From Linderina pennispora (lineage: Eukaryota > Kickxellomycota > Kickxellomycetes > Kickxellales > Kickxellaceae), in NCBI RefSeq assembly GCF_002104995.1, contig NW_024468255.1, positions 868,001 through 932,000 on the forward strand: a DNA stretch of 64,000 bases, written 5' to 3'. Positions 61,495-64,000 of the stretch are shown here, in pieces (position 1 is the stretch's first letter; each line of letters opens with the position of its first letter). Position numbers and translations under genes: made by a program. The notes beneath the pieces are model-generated. The model was not told the DNA's origin and did no database searches. It saw only the letters and a list, made by a program, of their open reading frames with translations.

Positions 61495-64000
61495 TGGCCA
61501 GGAAAACCCCTCAGATAATCGATCGATATTGATGGGGGCAGCCCGGAGCTATACACGCGTACGTATGTGTACGCTCTTCTTTTGACTGATACACCCGCAG
61601 TCGTGGCTTTACAGCGGCTCTACCACTGCTTGATCCCAATAATAATCTACCTACCATTATGTTCCACAGTCGATACCGATATTGTCAAATGGCTATATGG
61701 TTCTTGCAAATCATATATTTGGAAATTGGATTCCCAAGTCGCAGAGCTACTGAGGTCATAGCGCTAGTGCCAGTCGCAGTCAGCATGTACATAGTTCTTA
61801 CACCACGGCCTTGCTGTGGGTATTGACGGTTGTTGTAGACGGCTCCTCCCTTTATTGTAATTAATATAGCATAATTTAAGATGCTAATCCACGAATGGTA
61901 GTTAGCAGACCGATGTCTATTCTAGTAAAGCCCATATGATTATTAAGACTCAAGAGCGGGCAAAGTTACTAGGTAAAGCGTCGGTTTGCCAGAACCAATC
62001 GCTTTCCCACTGATTTTGGGAGGATCGCGCCTAAAACGCATTGCGCACGACGGATAGCTGGTCTTTTCCTTTTCTTTCAATTAAATAGTATTTTCTTGTA
62101 CTCAGTACCAGTCTCTCACCATGTCCAGCTAATGAACTGGGATTACAGATTGTGGAGTTGTTAAGCAAGCGACCGCTTTCGTGAAAAACAGCAGCATTGA
62201 CAGTGATACGCTCACACAGACGTTATGAAGTCAGAGCTACCGTTGTGAGAGGTTGCTGAGATGGCAAATCAGCGTGTCACTTACAGTAGTGATTGGAACC
62301 ACAAATATAGAGGCGATTCCAGGGCTGAGAACAATGCTGCTAGGTAATGACAGAGGCTACTGGTATAGACTGCTACACTTTCTGTTCTCAGAATGGTTCG
62401 AATTCAGTCATAGTACCTGTGTTTTGTTTTCACACTCAGTCTGAGCCATGCTGAGCACCACATGTCACTCGACCTAGCTGTGTAGTTTACACGATTGGCA
62501 CGATCTGGTTCTACAACTCTGGTACATGCAGTATGTACCTGTTAGAATAACTACGAACTCGGACCCCGTATTGCAACACAAAATGTAGAGAACTGACTCT
62601 GTAGTATGACATTGAATGGCAAACGAGACAATCTGTACAATTGATGTGAGGCCACTTCAGCCCTTCAGATGCTGGGACCTGTTAAATAGTAGCCAACACC
62701 ATAGTACTTCATTCAACCCGTTCGCATAAACAGACTTCTTTTGCTTACCAGAATAGGATGGCGTATCAATCTGGACACACGTACCTTATTCTGGTCATGT
62801 GAAATCTTTGAAATCCTTTTAGTTGTTCTCATCTGTCCATTGGTTTTCCCGCTTGGCAAATTTTCACACTTTTAGGATATTCAGTACAAGTCTACTCCTT
62901 TGACCTTTCAAGATATTCTACTTTTCATTAAGCACTTAGTGTCTTTTAGTTGTATTGCCGCGGTCAGCTCATAATGGCTATGCATTGTTGCTGGCGCGTG
63001 GCTTTGTGTCCCAACCGTCTGAGCCCAGTGCCAGGTTGTCTGTGAATCGGCAATCAGGGCGCAGTATCCCATCCCCAATGCTGTAAGGCTGTACTGTGTC
63101 AATGGCACCCGGTATCGATCCCAGGGTGTGCCAGCATGAGAGCGACTACCAGGATTACCAAAATAGAGTACCCCTAGGATAGATCACAGACACAACTGCC
63201 TAGCTTGCAGTTCCCAAAGCCGCCAGCGCCTATTTTTGGGTGGTACCCATCGCTACTACTCTACATAAAGAACTGCAGCAAGACTCGGCAGCAGAAGCCA
63301 ATGGTGCCATCCAGCCCACCCTCGCCGCTGTCATCCACTGCAGGGCAGCTGCGCTTGAACAGCGTGTTTTCAGGACTGTGTGAGTCGACATATGATGCTG
63401 ATGTTGTCAACATGAAACGACCGTTCGGTTCTGCATAGCTCCTGTGTGTATTTAAATAATGTGGAAGCTAGTTTGTAAAGTGTGGCTATATGGCTTTTTA
63501 ATGAAGGGATGGAGCTGTTTAATATATTACTGGTCTAGTATTCGTGGACTATGGATATGCAGATGCGATACGCTGTGAAGTTGCTACACAGGATGTTTGT
63601 ATATAGAGAGCTGGTTATCTTGGTGCCGTTTTATTATTCACTGGAGGTTAGATTTATGCCGACTAGAATGTATTGGTTGAATCCCAAGATCTGATTACTG
63701 TGAACTACATAGCTTTTTATTTCGCTGTTTCCTCTTTCCTTTATTCACTCTTAATTTTTGGATGTGCCACCTGAGCAAAGGTATAAAACCTTTACACTCG
63801 CCTTTACTTTTTCTTTTCTCCTTAGCTTTTCACATCTATTTATCTCTTGACTCTGTCACTTCCTGTTGGCATTATGCTTGCACTACTAGCGCGCTTATGG
63901 ACTGAGATATTACCGCTTTACGGTTCATTTGGAATCCGTACTACACGAAAAATGCATACATTCACATATCAGATATCTCTTGCTATTTCTCTTGTTCTTT
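61495..64000. other. Terminal 2.5-kb gene desert
   Basis: No gene can be supported. Short frames (62253-62444, 63205-63438) show no recognisable features. The stretch is AT-richer than the coding parts and holds repeat copy C near its end. A minus-strand GGGATCGATACC at 63111-63122 resembles a Pol III B box with a near-complete T-arm, but no full tRNA folds. Confidence 0.5.
63679..63969 (+). repeat. Dispersed promoter-like repeat, copy C
   Basis: About 290 bp matching inverted copy B, with the same order of elements: ATCTGATTACTGTGAACTAC, ATGTGCCACCTGAG, the TATA box at 63782-63788, ACTGAGATATT, CTTTACGGTTCATTTGGAAT and CACGAAAAATGCATACATTC. No ORF follows before the window ends. Confidence 0.85.

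Noticed and set aside
63090-63175. Possible tRNA or tRNA-derived SINE on the minus strand (GGGATCGATACC B box)
   Set aside because: The T-arm is nearly complete but the acceptor ends do not pair and the D-arm is poor. At best it is a degenerate tRNA-derived sequence.

Overview
The window looks like nuclear DNA of a filamentous or early-diverging fungus. It encodes a compact set of eukaryotic housekeeping genes: an RNA polymerase II subunit, a CCR4-NOT subunit, ESCRT and SNARE regulators, and a mitochondrial ribosomal protein. It also carries fungal hallmarks: a bifunctional trehalose synthase/phosphatase-type protein, an Svf1-type survival factor, a yeast-type amino-acid permease, a secreted tyrosinase and a perilipin-like lipid-droplet protein. 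Introns are few and mostly short (about 76-116 nt, one of 320 nt), with GTAAG donors. A degenerate F-box/LRR-like gene resembles a lineage-expanded family I associate with Kickxellomycotina (Coemansia and relatives). That placement is an inference from remembered similarity only.

Layout. Positions 1-16270 are gene-dense: mitochondrial uL11, VPS45, DNA polymerase epsilon subunit B, a DNAJC17-type J protein, perilipin, dynein LC8, RPB9, PIMT, DPM1, ERH, ESF1, a REEP/Yop1-like protein, CIA30 and a Vip1-type RRM protein. From 16.4 to 27 kb the DNA is sparser: an F-box/LRR relic, a YRA1/ALYREF mRNA-export adaptor, a secreted protein built from six 38-40-residue repeats, and two gene deserts. From 27 to 49 kb it is dense again: TPS2, VPS60, CNOT11-like, COQ8, ANKRD40-like, a C2H2 factor, PRKRIP1, SURF6/RRP14, a SIRT4-like sirtuin, a BLOC-1-like coiled coil, an amino-acid permease, CDK7/KIN28, a mitochondrial CDF metal transporter and SVF1. 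From 50 to 56 kb come a tyrosinase and a class-3 (DAG-type) lipase. From 57 to 61 kb lies a gene made largely of about 32 copies of a 72-bp repeat whose frames are open on both strands. The last 2.5 kb is desert.

How the genes fit together. There are no operons. Many neighbours are divergent pairs sharing short promoters (uL11/VPS45, DPB2/J protein, ERH/ORF45, PRKRIP1/SURF6) or convergent pairs with very small gaps (VPS45/DPB2 13 bp, CNOT11/COQ8 12 bp). Ribosome biogenesis (ESF1, SURF6), splicing and mRNA handling (J protein, PRKRIP1, YRA1, ERH, CNOT11) and transcription (RPB9, CDK7) recur.

Two cautions and two leads. About a dozen conserved genes are interrupted by single-base frame changes, most likely consensus errors, so their coordinates below span the whole conserved locus. 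The most unusual biology is the six-frame-open 72-bp repeat gene and the secreted RG-rich repeat protein. A promoter-like module with a TATA box also recurs three times in the gene deserts.
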